A stretch of DNA of 45,285 nucleotides from Pilasporangium apinafurcum (GCA_001600495.1 BCKE01000108.1:1-45285); one strand, 5' to 3'; shown: positions 28,888-39,935, counted from the stretch's first letter. The notes: generated by a model not told the origin, from the sequence alone. Made by a program: numbers and translations.

Positions 28888-31140
28888 ATGCGTCGCATTC
28901 TGCAACCACTGCGGTCTACTCATGCTTTCTCACGCACGTCTCTCACACGCTCAGCGGTGCCACGGTCCGTTAGCAGCGTCAATATCGCGTTTTCCGTTGA
29001 TAACACGCGTTTTTGCGTGCTAAAAACGGATGTGGCACGCCAATTCTCGACAGCAGCAAGTACAACTACTAGCGAAGCGGTGCAAAATCCACGGCATTCC
29101 AATCGCAGTTCTGCTGTAGAACCATCAGCGACAGTCTCGTGGCCATCAGATCTGGCACGGATCATGCACAAGCGGCTCAAGTCGTTCCCACGTAACTACG
29201 AAGTCAAAGCACTTGCTGTCGAAGCAGGACTAAACCCTTCCGAGTGGTCTATCGCCGCCACAGCATTTCGCAAAGCGATCATGAAGCACCCAGAGAAATT
29301 CTTCCGTGACCAGGAATCGCTCGTACATTTTATGAACGACCTTGAGACGAAAAAACACAATTCGTTTGTATTTTATCCGTTTTTCCTCGATTTTGCCAAG
29401 GACGGGAGTTACTTGCCCGTGGTAGAGGACGCGCAGAGTCTGTATACACTGCAGGAACTGACAGACCTACGGCTACCGCATGAATTGTACCCACTAGCGA
29501 CGGCGATGAAGCGCAAGATCATTTACCATGAAGGACCAACAAATAGTGGCAAGACTCATCAAGCGCTGGAGCGACTGAAGCAGGCGGGCGAGGATGGTGG
29601 ACTATACTGTGGACCATTGCGCTTGTTAGCACTCGAAATCTACGAACGTATGAACATGGACGGCTACTACACGTCGCTCGTCACTGGTCAGGAGAAGAAA
29701 TTGGTTCCTCACGCAACGCATGTCTCGTGCACAGTGGAGATGGCCAATATCAACCGCCGGTGGGACGTCGCCGTGATCGACGAGATTCAATTGATCGGTG
29801 ATCCCCAACGTGGATGGGCATGGACACGTGCGCTTTTTGGACTGCAGGCAAACGAGATTCATGTCTGTGGCTCTAGTGAAGCAGTACATTTGGTAGAAAA
29901 GTTCGCTGCCACTACAGGAGACGACTTTGAACTGCGTTCGTACGAACGTCGGTCGCCACTGACGATTGATGAGACCCATCTGCAGTCGTATCGACACGTA
30001 AAACCTGGTGACTGTGTGGTGGCGTTCTCGCGGCGCGAGATTTTCCAGATCAAGCGCGATATTGAAATGCACACAGGCCAAAAGTGCTGTATTATCTATG
30101 GGCAACTACCACCGGAGACGCGATCGCAACAGGCGCGTCTGTTCAATGCACGCGACAATGAGTACAACATCCTCGTGGCCTCGGATGCTGTGGGCATGGG
30201 GCTCAACCTCAACATTGCCCGCATGGTGTTTGCCAATGTGAAGAAATTCAACGGTGGCAGTGGCGGAGGTATGAGCGACATCCCTCCGTCCTTGGCGAAG
30301 CAGATCGCTGGACGAGCTGGTCGGTATGGAAGTGCATACGCCTCCGGTGGGATAGCAACGACTTTACGTGAAGAAGACTTGGTGTTTCTCCGTGAAGCCT
30401 ATCACCAGCCGCCGTCTCCATTGAAATCCGCAGGCATTTTCCCTTCTTCGGAACAAATGGAAGAATTTGCCAAACAATTACCAGGGATCACCGATCTAGG
30501 AGATTTATTGGATAAGTATGTGCTGCTAGCACGGCTCGATGGTGATTACTTTATGTGCAATCACGCCGACATGAAAGACGCTGCACGACTACTGGCAGAT
30601 GTAGACATCAAGCTGAAAGATCGTTTCACGTTCTGTATGGCGCCAACAAACCTACGGAACCCACTGGCTCGACGTGTGTTCTTAGATTATGCGCGTGCAC
30701 ATGCGCAAGACCAGAGTGTCCGACTGGACATTTACCTACCCCGATCTGCCCCACAGACAGCCGAGTCGTTACGTGATGTGGAAATTAAAGCGCAAATCAT
30801 CGACCTGTATCTCTGGCTATCTTATCGATTCGAGACCACTTTTGTGGAACGGGAGTTAGCGATGGAGATGAAGGCAAAGGCGCTGGAATTGGTCGAACAA
30901 GGGCTGCTCAACACGACGTACAACAAGAAGAATACCAACAATCATCGGCGATTTGTGTATGGGAAATCGAATTGGCGAACGAACGAGACCAGTTCTCAAG
31001 GTAGCCGTCGTGAACCCGGAAATGCGACACATGAACGCTATCTTAACGCCATTGACGATGATGAAATGGATCAAGACTCTTTTAACGCCTTGGGATCAAG
31101 AATTCAACAACAGTGGCGCAAGATGAAGCGAGGACAGTAA
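28888..31140 (+). CDS. SUPV3L1: Mitochondrial ATP-dependent RNA helicase SUV3
   Basis: 750 residues, single exon. DExH-box helicase of the mitochondrial degradosome, which unwinds RNA for decay with a 3' exonuclease. The Arg/Ser-rich N-terminus with no early acidic residues (MRRILQPLRSTHAFSRTSL) fits mitochondrial import. Walker A is GPTNSGKTH (about 217-225), motif II is DEIQ (about 298-301), and motif VI is QIAGRAGRYGS (about 472-482). The SUV3 C-terminal region follows, with the conserved FCMAPTNLRNP segment and the helical LWLSYRFET run. Length and motif order match the family. It is convergent with UTP25, with only 54 bp between stops, so the 3' ends of the mRNAs probably overlap. Confidence 0.97.
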   Translation: MRRILQPLRSTHAFSRTSLTRSAVPRSVSSVNIAFSVDNTRFCVLKTDVARQFSTAASTTTSEAVQNPRHSNRSSAVEPSATVSWPSDLARIMHKRLKSFPRNYEVKALAVEAGLNPSEWSIAATAFRKAIMKHPEKFFRDQESLVHFMNDLETKKHNSFVFYPFFLDFAKDGSYLPVVEDAQSLYTLQELTDLRLPHELYPLATAMKRKIIYHEGPTNSGKTHQALERLKQAGEDGGLYCGPLRLLALEIYERMNMDGYYTSLVTGQEKKLVPHATHVSCTVEMANINRRWDVAVIDEIQLIGDPQRGWAWTRALFGLQANEIHVCGSSEAVHLVEKFAATTGDDFELRSYERRSPLTIDETHLQSYRHVKPGDCVVAFSRREIFQIKRDIEMHTGQKCCIIYGQLPPETRSQQARLFNARDNEYNILVASDAVGMGLNLNIARMVFANVKKFNGGSGGGMSDIPPSLAKQIAGRAGRYGSAYASGGIATTLREEDLVFLREAYHQPPSPLKSAGIFPSSEQMEEFAKQLPGITDLGDLLDKYVLLARLDGDYFMCNHADMKDAARLLADVDIKLKDRFTFCMAPTNLRNPLARRVFLDYARAHAQDQSVRLDIYLPRSAPQTAESLRDVEIKAQIIDLYLWLSYRFETTFVERELAMEMKAKALELVEQGLLNTTYNKKNTNNHRRFVYGKSNWRTNETSSQGSRREPGNATHERYLNAIDDDEMDQDSFNALGSRIQQQWRKMKRGQ

Positions 31141-31194
31141 AAAGTAAATAGAGATTTGTATTTTCTATGTTTACTGTTATGATTCTATACTGTT

Positions 31195-33783
31195 CTAGCA
31201 AAAGAGAAACGTGGGTTTCTTCGCCTTGGGCTGACACATCCGCTCGGCGCGTTTGTTGCCAACGATGCGTTGCATTCGGAAGAGATCCAACCGCGTAAAT
31301 AGCGCAATAGAGCTCTTGTTGTCCCCGAGTTCAATGTCATCGTCTTCGTCCTGACCCGAATGCGCTGAATTCCCGCCGAGCATGTTGATCATCTCCGGAT
31401 AGAACTCGCCCATGCTCGGCAGGCCATACCAGATCAATTGGTGAATGCCACGCATGTGGTACTGATGGTAGAAATGGAATCGCTCCGTATAAAGCAATAC
31501 GTGCGTCTTACCGTGAAAAAAAGAGGTTCTTGCTCGAGAAACTTGTTTGTTGGACGTATACTCACAGCATTGCATGCAGCGGATAAGTTTTTTCGTCATT
31601 GATTCATTGAACAAGTTGCGCACACGAACATAATCGAAATACGACGGAATGAAAATCAACACATGCTTCTTTGGGCGGTCCAGCAATGGCTCAAAGATGT
31701 GCTTCTTGAAATACTCGAAGCGAATATCCACTTCTTCCTTCGCACTCAGCGCCTTATTGCTCTGATAATCCAAATCAATTCGCTGGAAAATCTGTTTGAT
31801 CTGCGGCACGACGCGCGAAATTGACGCCGAGCCATCTGCCGCGTCGTAGTTGCGGATGTACTTGATGGTGCCACTGAGATTGCGGCAGCATTTGTTCATC
31901 AAGTAATTCAGACTCGGCTCCACGCCATGCGCATAGAGAATTGTCTGTCGGAAATACGCACCAAGAAAACTTAGATTCCACTCGCGAATGCGTGCGAAGT
32001 CAGCGTTTGGGGCTTCTTTTGGTTGTACATTAAGAGCTTTCATGATACTTCGCAAGTGCTCGATGTTTTGCATCATGATCAAACTGGCCGAGTCCACGAC
32101 GCAGATTTCAATAGATGACAAGAAATCTGTTGAAAGCTTGAACTGACTCTTACTGTCCCCATCAATTGCCTCATCCAACTCAACAACTTCGTCGCCCAAT
32201 TGCTGCCGGAGTCCCAATGAAGATGCAAGAATTATATCGGCGTGATGATAGTCACTATAGAATCGCAGCGCCTTGCGCGAGAGCGACAAGCCGATCTGGA
32301 ATGAGTCGTCATTGTTGCCCTCGGCAAACACCTTTTGCCATTCTTTCATGCCTTCATCGTTTTCATCCATGGATTTATCGTTTTCACCATCGTCTTCGTC
32401 AGCCGCACTACCGTACTCGCTGAAGAAACGGTCTTTGTTATGGAATGTATTGACATTCTCAGGTAGCAGTTCCAGCAGCAGCTTAACAAACGCCATGGCA
32501 GCGCTTCGTAATGGCAGCAGCACCAATACAGTAGCCCGACAGAACCCTTGATCTCGGTACTCCTTCTCTTCGTCTTCTTCCGCGACACCGTTCGCCTCAT
32601 CACCATTCTCCTCTTCTTTAAATTGACGCTTGCGGAGCCGCTCGTTGTTTCTCGTGACGGTATCACGGGCTTTAATAATGTGATTGAGCACGTGCATAAC
32701 ACTGAGGCGGCGCAACGATTGCGTGTTTTCGTACGTTTGCGCAGCGTAAAACACGTCAGTATACGAGCAAAACTGCTGGAAGAGCGTGGCTTCGATCGAG
32801 TCGGGTGAATACAATGTCTCAACATCCAGTCCTTTTGCTTTCCACGACGACAGCAAACGAGAGCGAATATACAATTTGCTAGAGGAGATTGTGGATGATT
32901 GGGATGAATAGCCAGGTCGAATGGTGACTTGGTAATCGGATGCTGAGGGTATATTCTCCAGCTGCAATGGTAAATATTTGTGCACCATCTTGTCGAATGC
33001 ACGGGCATTCTCCTCGGTGAAGTCAGTCAACAGATACCTGTGACGATATGGGTCTTGGTTCAACGCCATTTCATGTTCTTCGCTTTCATCATGAATGTGC
33101 GGCTCCTCTTCTTCTTCGGCTTCCATGGCGTCGTCATCCAATTTTTCGTCAACTACGTCTTCTCCATGGTCACTATCTCCATCTTCGTTCTCCTCTTCAT
33201 CACTTATTTCGTTTCCATCGGCATCTACCAAGACTCGCTCGTACTCTTCTTCGCTGTCGTCATCTTGTTCATCTTCGTCACTAATCGCACCCGCAGTTTG
33301 AAATGTCTGCACAAACTGATCAAACACCGACTGCTTCTTCGTCGCCTTCTTTTCTTGTACCATCAAATCATCCTCGCTATTGCTTGCGTCGCTCTCGCTA
33401 TCGTCACTGCTACTTGGCATAGTATTATCTTTCTGTTCGTGATACTGCGTGCGTGCTTTTACCGGCTGTTTCCCACCGTAAAGCACCACTTCTGCGTGTT
33501 TTTGGCGTTGCTCCAAGTATTTTTCCAACTGTCGTTGCTTTTTCTCCTCCATACTTCCATAGAACTGCGCGCGCTTTGAATTCACTTGCAGCTTCCGCTT
33601 TTTCCATTGACTTAGCATCGATTCATTGTGCTTGCGCTTCTTTGAGTCGTTCGTCTCATCATCATCATCATCACTGTTGCTGCGTCTACCTTTAGGTTTT
33701 GGTGTGTAGTCGTCCCATACATTGGTGCTCTTGCGCTTCTTAGATGAGGTCTTCTTCTTCTTTCCACCTTTCCGTGGTGGCAT
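31195..33783 (-). CDS. UTP25: U3 snoRNA-associated ribosome biogenesis factor UTP25
   Basis: 862 residues, single exon. Nucleolar SSU-processome component (digestive-organ-expansion-factor family), needed for 18S rRNA maturation. Residues 1-70 are Lys-rich (MPPRKGGKKKKTSSKKRKS). Several acidic tracts lie within about 125-235. The C-terminal two-thirds is the UTP25 helicase-like domain without functional Walker motifs, with the conserved segments ADIILASSLGLRQQLGD, ICVVDSASLIMMQNIEHL, REWNLSFLGAYFRQTI and HVLIFIPSYFDYVRVRNLF, and the terminal NMLGG block followed by KSSIALFTRLDLFRMQRIVG. These match the family well. The extra inserts are acidic and low-complexity. Confidence 0.93.
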   Translation of the reverse strand: MPPRKGGKKKKTSSKKRKSTNVWDDYTPKPKGRRSNSDDDDDETNDSKKRKHNESMLSQWKKRKLQVNSKRAQFYGSMEEKKQRQLEKYLEQRQKHAEVVLYGGKQPVKARTQYHEQKDNTMPSSSDDSESDASNSEDDLMVQEKKATKKQSVFDQFVQTFQTAGAISDEDEQDDDSEEEYERVLVDADGNEISDEEENEDGDSDHGEDVVDEKLDDDAMEAEEEEEPHIHDESEEHEMALNQDPYRHRYLLTDFTEENARAFDKMVHKYLPLQLENIPSASDYQVTIRPGYSSQSSTISSSKLYIRSRLLSSWKAKGLDVETLYSPDSIEATLFQQFCSYTDVFYAAQTYENTQSLRRLSVMHVLNHIIKARDTVTRNNERLRKRQFKEEENGDEANGVAEEDEEKEYRDQGFCRATVLVLLPLRSAAMAFVKLLLELLPENVNTFHNKDRFFSEYGSAADEDDGENDKSMDENDEGMKEWQKVFAEGNNDDSFQIGLSLSRKALRFYSDYHHADIILASSLGLRQQLGDEVVELDEAIDGDSKSQFKLSTDFLSSIEICVVDSASLIMMQNIEHLRSIMKALNVQPKEAPNADFARIREWNLSFLGAYFRQTILYAHGVEPSLNYLMNKCCRNLSGTIKYIRNYDAADGSASISRVVPQIKQIFQRIDLDYQSNKALSAKEEVDIRFEYFKKHIFEPLLDRPKKHVLIFIPSYFDYVRVRNLFNESMTKKLIRCMQCCEYTSNKQVSRARTSFFHGKTHVLLYTERFHFYHQYHMRGIHQLIWYGLPSMGEFYPEMINMLGGNSAHSGQDEDDDIELGDNKSSIALFTRLDLFRMQRIVGNKRAERMCQPKAKKPTFLFC

Positions 33784-34089
33784 CTCTGCAAGTTGCTTTC
33801 TCTGGTGTCGATATGATCAGCAATTGGAGCTGGTCAAATGGCTGGTGTGGACCCTTGAAATGCATCACAAGCGCATTATTGGTTAAAAAACCCTCAATAC
33901 AGTATTGTCCATTAACTATGGATGTTCATTTTGGCTTTTTCAACGAATGGAACACTATTATTGGCTATTAAAGCAAGAAATATATAACCAATCAGTAACC
34001 CTTTTTCATCTAGTTTTATCCAATGATGTGACTTTATTAACACTATTTATAGGCAGTTTGCATGGAACTGAAAGGTAACTTGTGCAAAA
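33784..34089. promoter_or_regulatory. Divergent promoter region UTP25 / coiled-coil gene
   Basis: A 306-bp spacer between outward-facing genes. It holds three CCAAT pentamers: inverted at 33878-33882 and 33960-33964, direct at 33988-33992 (within ACCAATCAG, a close match to the NF-Y consensus). This resembles the RanBPM/SUV3 spacer. Confidence 0.5.
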
Positions 34090-35342
34090 ATGCAACAGAG
34101 CGTGACAATCATGGACGAGCGCGATGTCGATGAGCTCATCAAGAGCGATAATGAAGAAGAAGAAGTCCATGCCAGCGATCGCTGCAAGCGACGGCAACAG
34201 CAGCTATTTCACGAGTCTATCACGAGCATCCTCACGAGATTACAGCCTGGCGAAGGAGAAGAGTGCGTTTTGGTTATTTCCTTTGTAAGCAGAGTGATGG
34301 TCAGTAATTCAACTTCTTCCTCTCTATTGTGTAGGATCTGTATGGAGACGTTGAAGCAGGAATTGATGCGTCTGCCGAAGGAGTCGAATGTTGTGGCGCT
34401 AGTGACATTACTACAGGACATTCGGGAAGAATGGATCCCGCCAGAGGCCGTGTTGAGTATCTGGCAATCGCTCTGTGCCGGTGGGAGTTGCAATCAGGAC
34501 AATCATCTCGCCATTTCACCATCATCTTCGCAACGGATGACCAAGCAGCGTGCGAAAAGCGCTGCAAATATTCCGATTGTGCGTACTCGGTTGTTAGAGT
34601 CGAAGAGGAAACAAGCGGAATGCGACTTGAAATTACTTCAGAACCGCATTCTTCTGCTGCAGGTATGCATTAACTTCGTACCACTATTGTTTTTCGGAGG
34701 AGTGTTAAAATCGATCGATTTCTTTTGTGAATCAAATAGCAAGAGGAGTCCAAGGCGTGGAAAAAAATCGTACAGACGAAAGACCGCGCACAAGAAATCT
34801 TGGATTTGCGGCAGGCAAACTTAAAACGTCAGGAAGAGAAGCAGACACTAGCCGTGGAACGTGACAAGTATACACGCACGGTACAGAAAAGACAGCATTC
34901 GCTTAAAAAAGAGTCGGTCATCAAGAAGAAACACGCTGCGATTCAGATCATTTCAAAAAAATACCAGGACGTCGAGCAGGTGAAGAGCGAAAGCAAGCGC
35001 CTCAAGGCGGAGAAAGAAAGGTTGCAGTTGTTAGAAGTGGAACGTGCCAAGGAAAAACGTGAAGCCGTACGCAAACAGGAACAACTTTTGAAGTTGAAGA
35101 AACATCAGGAGAAACAGCAACAGCACCAGGAAATCACATTGAGAGTCATGAAGAAAGTAATTGAGGAGGAGCGACGGATCAAAGAGCATCAACGTAAGGT
35201 CCAGGAGATGGAACAGGCCGAGCGAGAGCTCATTCAACGCCTGCAGGGCACGCAATTGATTCAGCGCGAAGCATATAGTGTTCTCGAACAGGCGTTGTTA
35301 AGAACTGACATGAAGAAGCGACTGGATCCCCTTCAAAGATGA
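34090..35342 (+). CDS. Coiled-coil protein of unknown function, 3 exons
   Basis: Proposed exons are 34090-34262, 34335-34662 and 34740-35342 (donors GTGCGT and GTATGC; acceptors TGTGTAG and AATAG), giving 367 residues. Choosing GTGCGT as the first donor keeps the METLKQELMRLPKESNVVAL reading in frame; the alternative GTAAGC donor breaks it. The N-terminal third is acidic and then helical, with LLQDIREEWIPPEAVLSIW as its most distinctive segment. From about 165 to 350 it is a long continuous coiled coil, very rich in Lys, Glu and Gln. There is no catalytic motif. It could be a cytoskeletal or ciliary structural protein. An in-frame ATG at 34111 is an alternative start. Confidence 0.65.
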
Positions 35343-35525
35343 ACCATTCATAGAACTATTTAGGCGAGGTATCATTTTGTAAATCTATTTTTGTTACAAA
35401 TACCCAGGGAAAACTCACAAAAAGTACAGTGCATTCATTTTCAAAGGTCATAATTTAACAAGACCAAAGAGCTGGTCACATCAACAAAGGAAGGCGACGA
35501 AGATTTAGTAGAAGAGATTATCGCC

Positions 35526-37454
35526 ATGCCGTGGCGCTTTATGCACATAGAGGAGTATTTCGAGCTCATCAAAGCAAATTTCATTCGCTGCGAGGAGTGT
35601 AACGAGAACTATTTCTTTGATTTCTTGCGCCATCCACGGTGAGATGACAACGACATGAACCACAATAGAAGATTGTCCGCGCATGTGTGCTAAGCGCATG
35701 CTGTGTTAGGTATTTTGTCTCACATGTGAAGGCATGTCATCTCAAGAATCTGCTCTATCGCTTCAATGGCCACTCCGAGGAAGAAAATCAGCGCATCCGC
35801 TTTGGTCCTCGGCGGAAGAAAGATGCGCAGCTGTGGTTCAGCCAACTCAAGTCTACTGAAAAACGTATGGTATGTACTATACAAGCAACGCTTTTTTTTT
35901 CAATATTAATCCACGTTTCTGTGGTGTGATGTATATATGTGAGTAGATTTCTATGCAGGATAACAAATGGAGTGAGATCTCAGAACAGGAGTGCTGGGCG
36001 TGTCGATTGTGAGTGACATTTTCTACCGTGAATGGTCCTTTGGCGCATGTGATTCATTGCCTCGCATTCTCTTGCTGTTGCTGCGTAGATGCAATGACGG
36101 GAAGAGAGATCTCACCCAGGTATTTGACGCGACAGATGTTGGGAAAACCCAGGCGTTTCTTCATTTACGACAGTGCCACGAAGATGTTTTCGATCTATTT
36201 CTAAAGTCGCTCACAGAGACCCAGGCGGCGGCATTCAAAGCGCTCTGGACGCCACAAACTGTCCATGGACATAACAGCCAGCAAGCATACAATCAACGAC
36301 GCAATCGAGTAGCAAGCTCGATCACGGCTGGAGCTTCCTCTTCCCATTCAACCACTTCAATTCCAACAACTTCTACGAACCGAGGCTTACAGCAACGCAT
36401 TGCCGAAGCAGAGCGAAGTCGCCTCCGACGTCTTCGCGCCACACCGGAAGCCAGACAATTAGAAGCGCAACGCAGCAAGAAACGCCGTGAAAACATGACG
36501 CCGCTGCAACGGCAAGCGGATTACGATCGTCGCCAGCGCAAGAAAAAGAAACTCGAAGAGTCAGAGCGCAGTCGCAAGCGACGAGAAAACGCCACTGCGG
36601 AGATGAAGGCAAAGGAAGTGCTGCGCAGTCGTGAACGCAGGAGAAATGCGACCGACGAGCAACGGAAACGGGAAGCGTTACGCAGCAAGATGCGCCGAGA
36701 GAACGCTACCGAGGATCAGAAAATAAAAGAGCGCGAGCGGTGTCGACGGCGGTACGAACTGAAAAAACAGCAACGGAAGATGCAACAGCAAGCAACAGCG
36801 GAAACAGATACAGATGTGAACAGTACAACCGCGAACCCTAAGAAAGCAACAAAAATGACGAGTTCTTTGTTACAATCCGATGATATTACCGACAAGAGCA
36901 TCAACGAACGGTGCGCAGAGCCACAACAATCTAATCGATTTGACCAGTCGATAATGAACCCATCGGCTGCTGTTCCTGCAACCTCGTTACCCAGACCCCA
37001 CACAATGGATTTGTCTTTCAGAGTATCAATGCCAGTGGACCCGCTCATCGCTATGAGTGTTCCTTCAGTCCCAGGGACAGAATCATTGCGTCCGTTGCCC
37101 AGACCCCTGTACCCAGTTAATCAACCACATCAACAGTACGTTGCCATGAGTTTACCAAGATTTAATACACCGCCGGCGAGCAACAGAAGTCAGCCACTCC
37201 TGTGTACTAGTTCACCTGGGAGTGGTGGATTCCCGTCAACGCGGCCAAAACCACCTTCATCGTCTCGGCAACTTCCTCCGTCGCTTCAAGCACTGGTGGT
37301 GTCGCTACAACCACTGACGAACGCGTCGGCTGTGGCAGTAGCAAGCCGTACAAATCAGCAGTTGCTTTCGGCTGAACGACCCGTCATCACCAGCAGAACT
37401 ACGATGTCAACAAGCAGCAAAACAATTCCTACAACAAATGCCAACACTTCGTAA
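35526..37454 (+). CDS. Two BED-like zinc fingers plus 19-residue basic repeats, 4 exons
   Basis: Proposed exons are 35526-35638, 35710-35869, 35959-36008 and 36089-37454, giving 562 residues; all introns are GT-AG and in phase. Finger 1 is C22-x2-C25 ... H43-x4-H48; finger 2 is C103-x2-C106 ... H133-x4-H138. Both have the C-x2-C ... H-x4-H order of BED-type fingers. Residues about 217-330 carry five full 19-residue units starting R-S-x-x-R-R and containing A/M-T at positions 9-10, with one degenerate 13-residue unit between units 2 and 3 and a partial last one. They resemble STPR DNA-binding repeats, though that family's unit is 23 residues. The C-terminal 200 residues are Ser/Pro/Gln-rich. 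Most likely a nuclear DNA- or RNA-binding regulator. The start could lie further upstream, as the frame is open back to about 35458. Confidence 0.68.
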
Positions 37455-38940
37455 TCACCTTTGATTCCATTCAGTCGACGAAAAAATGCCCTACCTTTAT
37501 GTCATTGTATTGATGAAAATGCATAGGCCACAAGTGTCGAAATGTGGAGAATTTTAACATGCGGAAAGTTCTGTTGGCATGTACCGCCATGATTGGCTGC
37601 GCTCGAGTATCCAAACGTGATCAAAACCCTTAAAATCAGTAGGATGCAATGTGTAAATTCTATTGCATTCTATTTCGAAGAAGCTACGTTCAGATTCGAT
37701 TGCATGAACGATAAAACAAAAGGAATCGATAGAGAACTATTTCGCTATGCAAATCCAAAAGAGCTCTTAAGAAATCCGGTTAAGAGGTCAAATCTTTATG
37801 TTCTTCCATTCAAAAGTAACACGGATGCCGGTCAATAGCAAAAAAAAGAGTGCAATGCGAATATGGGCATCATGTTATGACAACGAGTGCGCATTATTCA
37901 TGCTGTGGGTAATAGAGATATCCATGACAATTATTTTTTTAAACCCGAATCGACCCATCGGTTGGGCAGTAGGAAATATTACGATCTGATCCGAGCCGTA
38001 TTCGAAATCTTGCAAACCATAACGAACCGACCTGATTAAAATAGCGATGATCGCCAGTAATGCAAGGCAACTGGTTTTTTTCGCTATCGTACTGCAGGCG
38101 TCCGAGTAGTTGGATCTGCCCGTGGAACTGGAGGCGAGAACGTACAAAACATACCTACACTGCGCAGATCAGCGTTGGGTAGCTTGGAATGCGACAACCT
38201 TTTACATCCCGTATGTCGTCATGAGAAACTTTCAGCTCCAAAAACCGTTCAGTAATTTTTGAAATTTAACCGTCTTTAGAAATTGATATTTATCTCAAAA
38301 ATAATGAACAGCATGCTATATAATACTACGTGTTCAAAAATATTAGCTATGGGAGGGTATATTGTACTAGAAGGGTTAGGACTCAGATTGAGCTGTGGGA
38401 CCATGGGTCAATGTAACATAACTTTTTCTATAACTTTGATGTTTGTTTCAAAATTAATAAATAATTTGTTATTACTACATGCCCGTCAGTATAAAATATA
38501 TGAGGAAACCTAATTCTAATACCTAAATAGGTACAGTGTTTACAAAAATATTCCACTTGAAGTACTTTCTTGAATATCAATGAAGTGAGTGCACTGACCT
38601 ATCAGAGTGAAGTAAATGCGCGTCTTTTTGATTGCTCAAGTGTCCTCAGCACCGTAGGATCACAGCAATTCAAGATGAATCACAAAACACAACGCACTTT
38701 GAGTCGACGCATCCATTCTTAGCAGTGGCTTAATTGAGTACGCAAAAAAATCTGCGAAGAACAGCTTATTACGGCATCAGCGCGATCAAAGACGGTCAGA
38801 AAGAATCGACTCTTGACAGCAAATATAGCTCCAGACTCAAAGGTGATTAACGTAAGAAAAGCGTCCAAGCTATCCAATCACCGCAGGAGATTGCAAAGTT
38901 ATTAAGAGATGCGAAAGTATCGAATGATAACTCTTGCTTT
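37455..38940. other. Gene-poor stretch before the second mobile island
   Basis: AT-rich sequence with scattered short frames, for example 37593-37838 (81 residues, no motif recognised). Around 38700-38830 there are lysine/arginine-rich runs that could be eroded transposon coding DNA, but I cannot assign them. Confidence 0.45.
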
Positions 38941-38966
38941 CTGTTTTCTGATAAGTCAACTTAGAT

Positions 38967-39935
38967 CTAACAAGTACTTGGACAAGTAGATACCTCGACG
39001 AAGGCAGTCCCGACACCTGGACTAGATTGGTCCAGGAGTAAACATTTGCTCTTAAGAAAAATAGTTTTGAGGGCGTTGATATCGTGATCTGCAATCAAAT
39101 TGCACAATAAACGCGAGAATTCTCTCTGTGCCTGGATACTGTAATTGATTCTCCTACAGCAAGAACATGTTTTCGAAGTATCGTCTTCTTTGCATTCAAT
39201 CGCACGTCCCCCTGATCGCTTCATCTTGTACTCCAGCATTTTCTTGGATTTATAGCGATCGCGCACGATCGCTTCTTGGTAGTCAATGCAAACTCTTTCA
39301 CTTGCAGGATATAAAGATAAAACTGTCCTTCTCACGTTCTCTGCGATTGAATCGAATATTGCATTTCTGGAAGAGGTTCCTTGTTTTAAGCTCTTGATGC
39401 ATCTTGTCAAAATATCTTGGAAAAAAACGAATGATAGTTTTTTGAGTAGATTTAATCGATCGAGAACGAATTTTGATTGACGTTGAGTCATCCTTTCTTG
39501 ACTTGAACTTCATTTCAGGAAAAGACACCTTCTTTTCTTCCCTTTTAGAGAAAAACAAAGCTCTCGACGATTTGATAGCTTTGTAAAGTCTTGAAGGTAG
39601 GATTCATGACTTCTCCCGGAACTTTGAGATGACTTTTAGCTTTTCGGGAGGAAAATATTGCGCTAGCATTTTCTTTTGGCAAATAGGTCGATATTCATCA
39701 CGCAATTCTTCCTTGGATGGAGTATACGCCTTCTTGATATCATCACATTTTGGTTCTTCGCTTTTCTTGTTGATGGTCCCAATCAGCTTGTTATAAATCG
39801 ATTGATGTGTCCCAAAGATCTTGTTCAATAGTACTTGCTGTTCTTTGGTAAGGTAAAGCTTCAATTTAATCACACTGTTTGGAGGCGCTTTCTTCTCATT
39901 TGTACCTTTTTTCCTCGCGTTTCTTTCAAAGTTTT
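38967..39935 (-). pseudogene. Fanzor2/TnpB-like RNA-guided nuclease pseudogene
   Basis: On the minus strand the N-terminal region reads IKLKLYLTKEQQVLLNKIFG then THQSIYNKLI, the classic TnpB/OrfB opening (wedge region), preceded by a Lys/Arg-rich segment. The frame meets one TGA (39604-39606) but continues to 39298 through FKSRKDDSTSIKIRSRSIK and FNRREREKDSFIF, typical of the family. After another stop the gene resumes in a shifted frame (to 38967): ECKEDDTSKTCSCCRRIN (RuvC-II Glu, first zinc-finger Cys pair), FSRLLC (second pair; the first Cys is Arg), DHDINALKTIFLK (RuvC-III; DRD has become DHD), and SSPGVG. RuvC-I is not seen and appears deleted. It is clearly dead but recognisable end to end. 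Confidence 0.8.

Noticed and set aside
32980-33579. Long plus-strand ORF rich in hydrophobic residues, looking like a membrane protein
   Set aside because: It is the antisense shadow of the acidic and Lys-rich coding region of UTP25.
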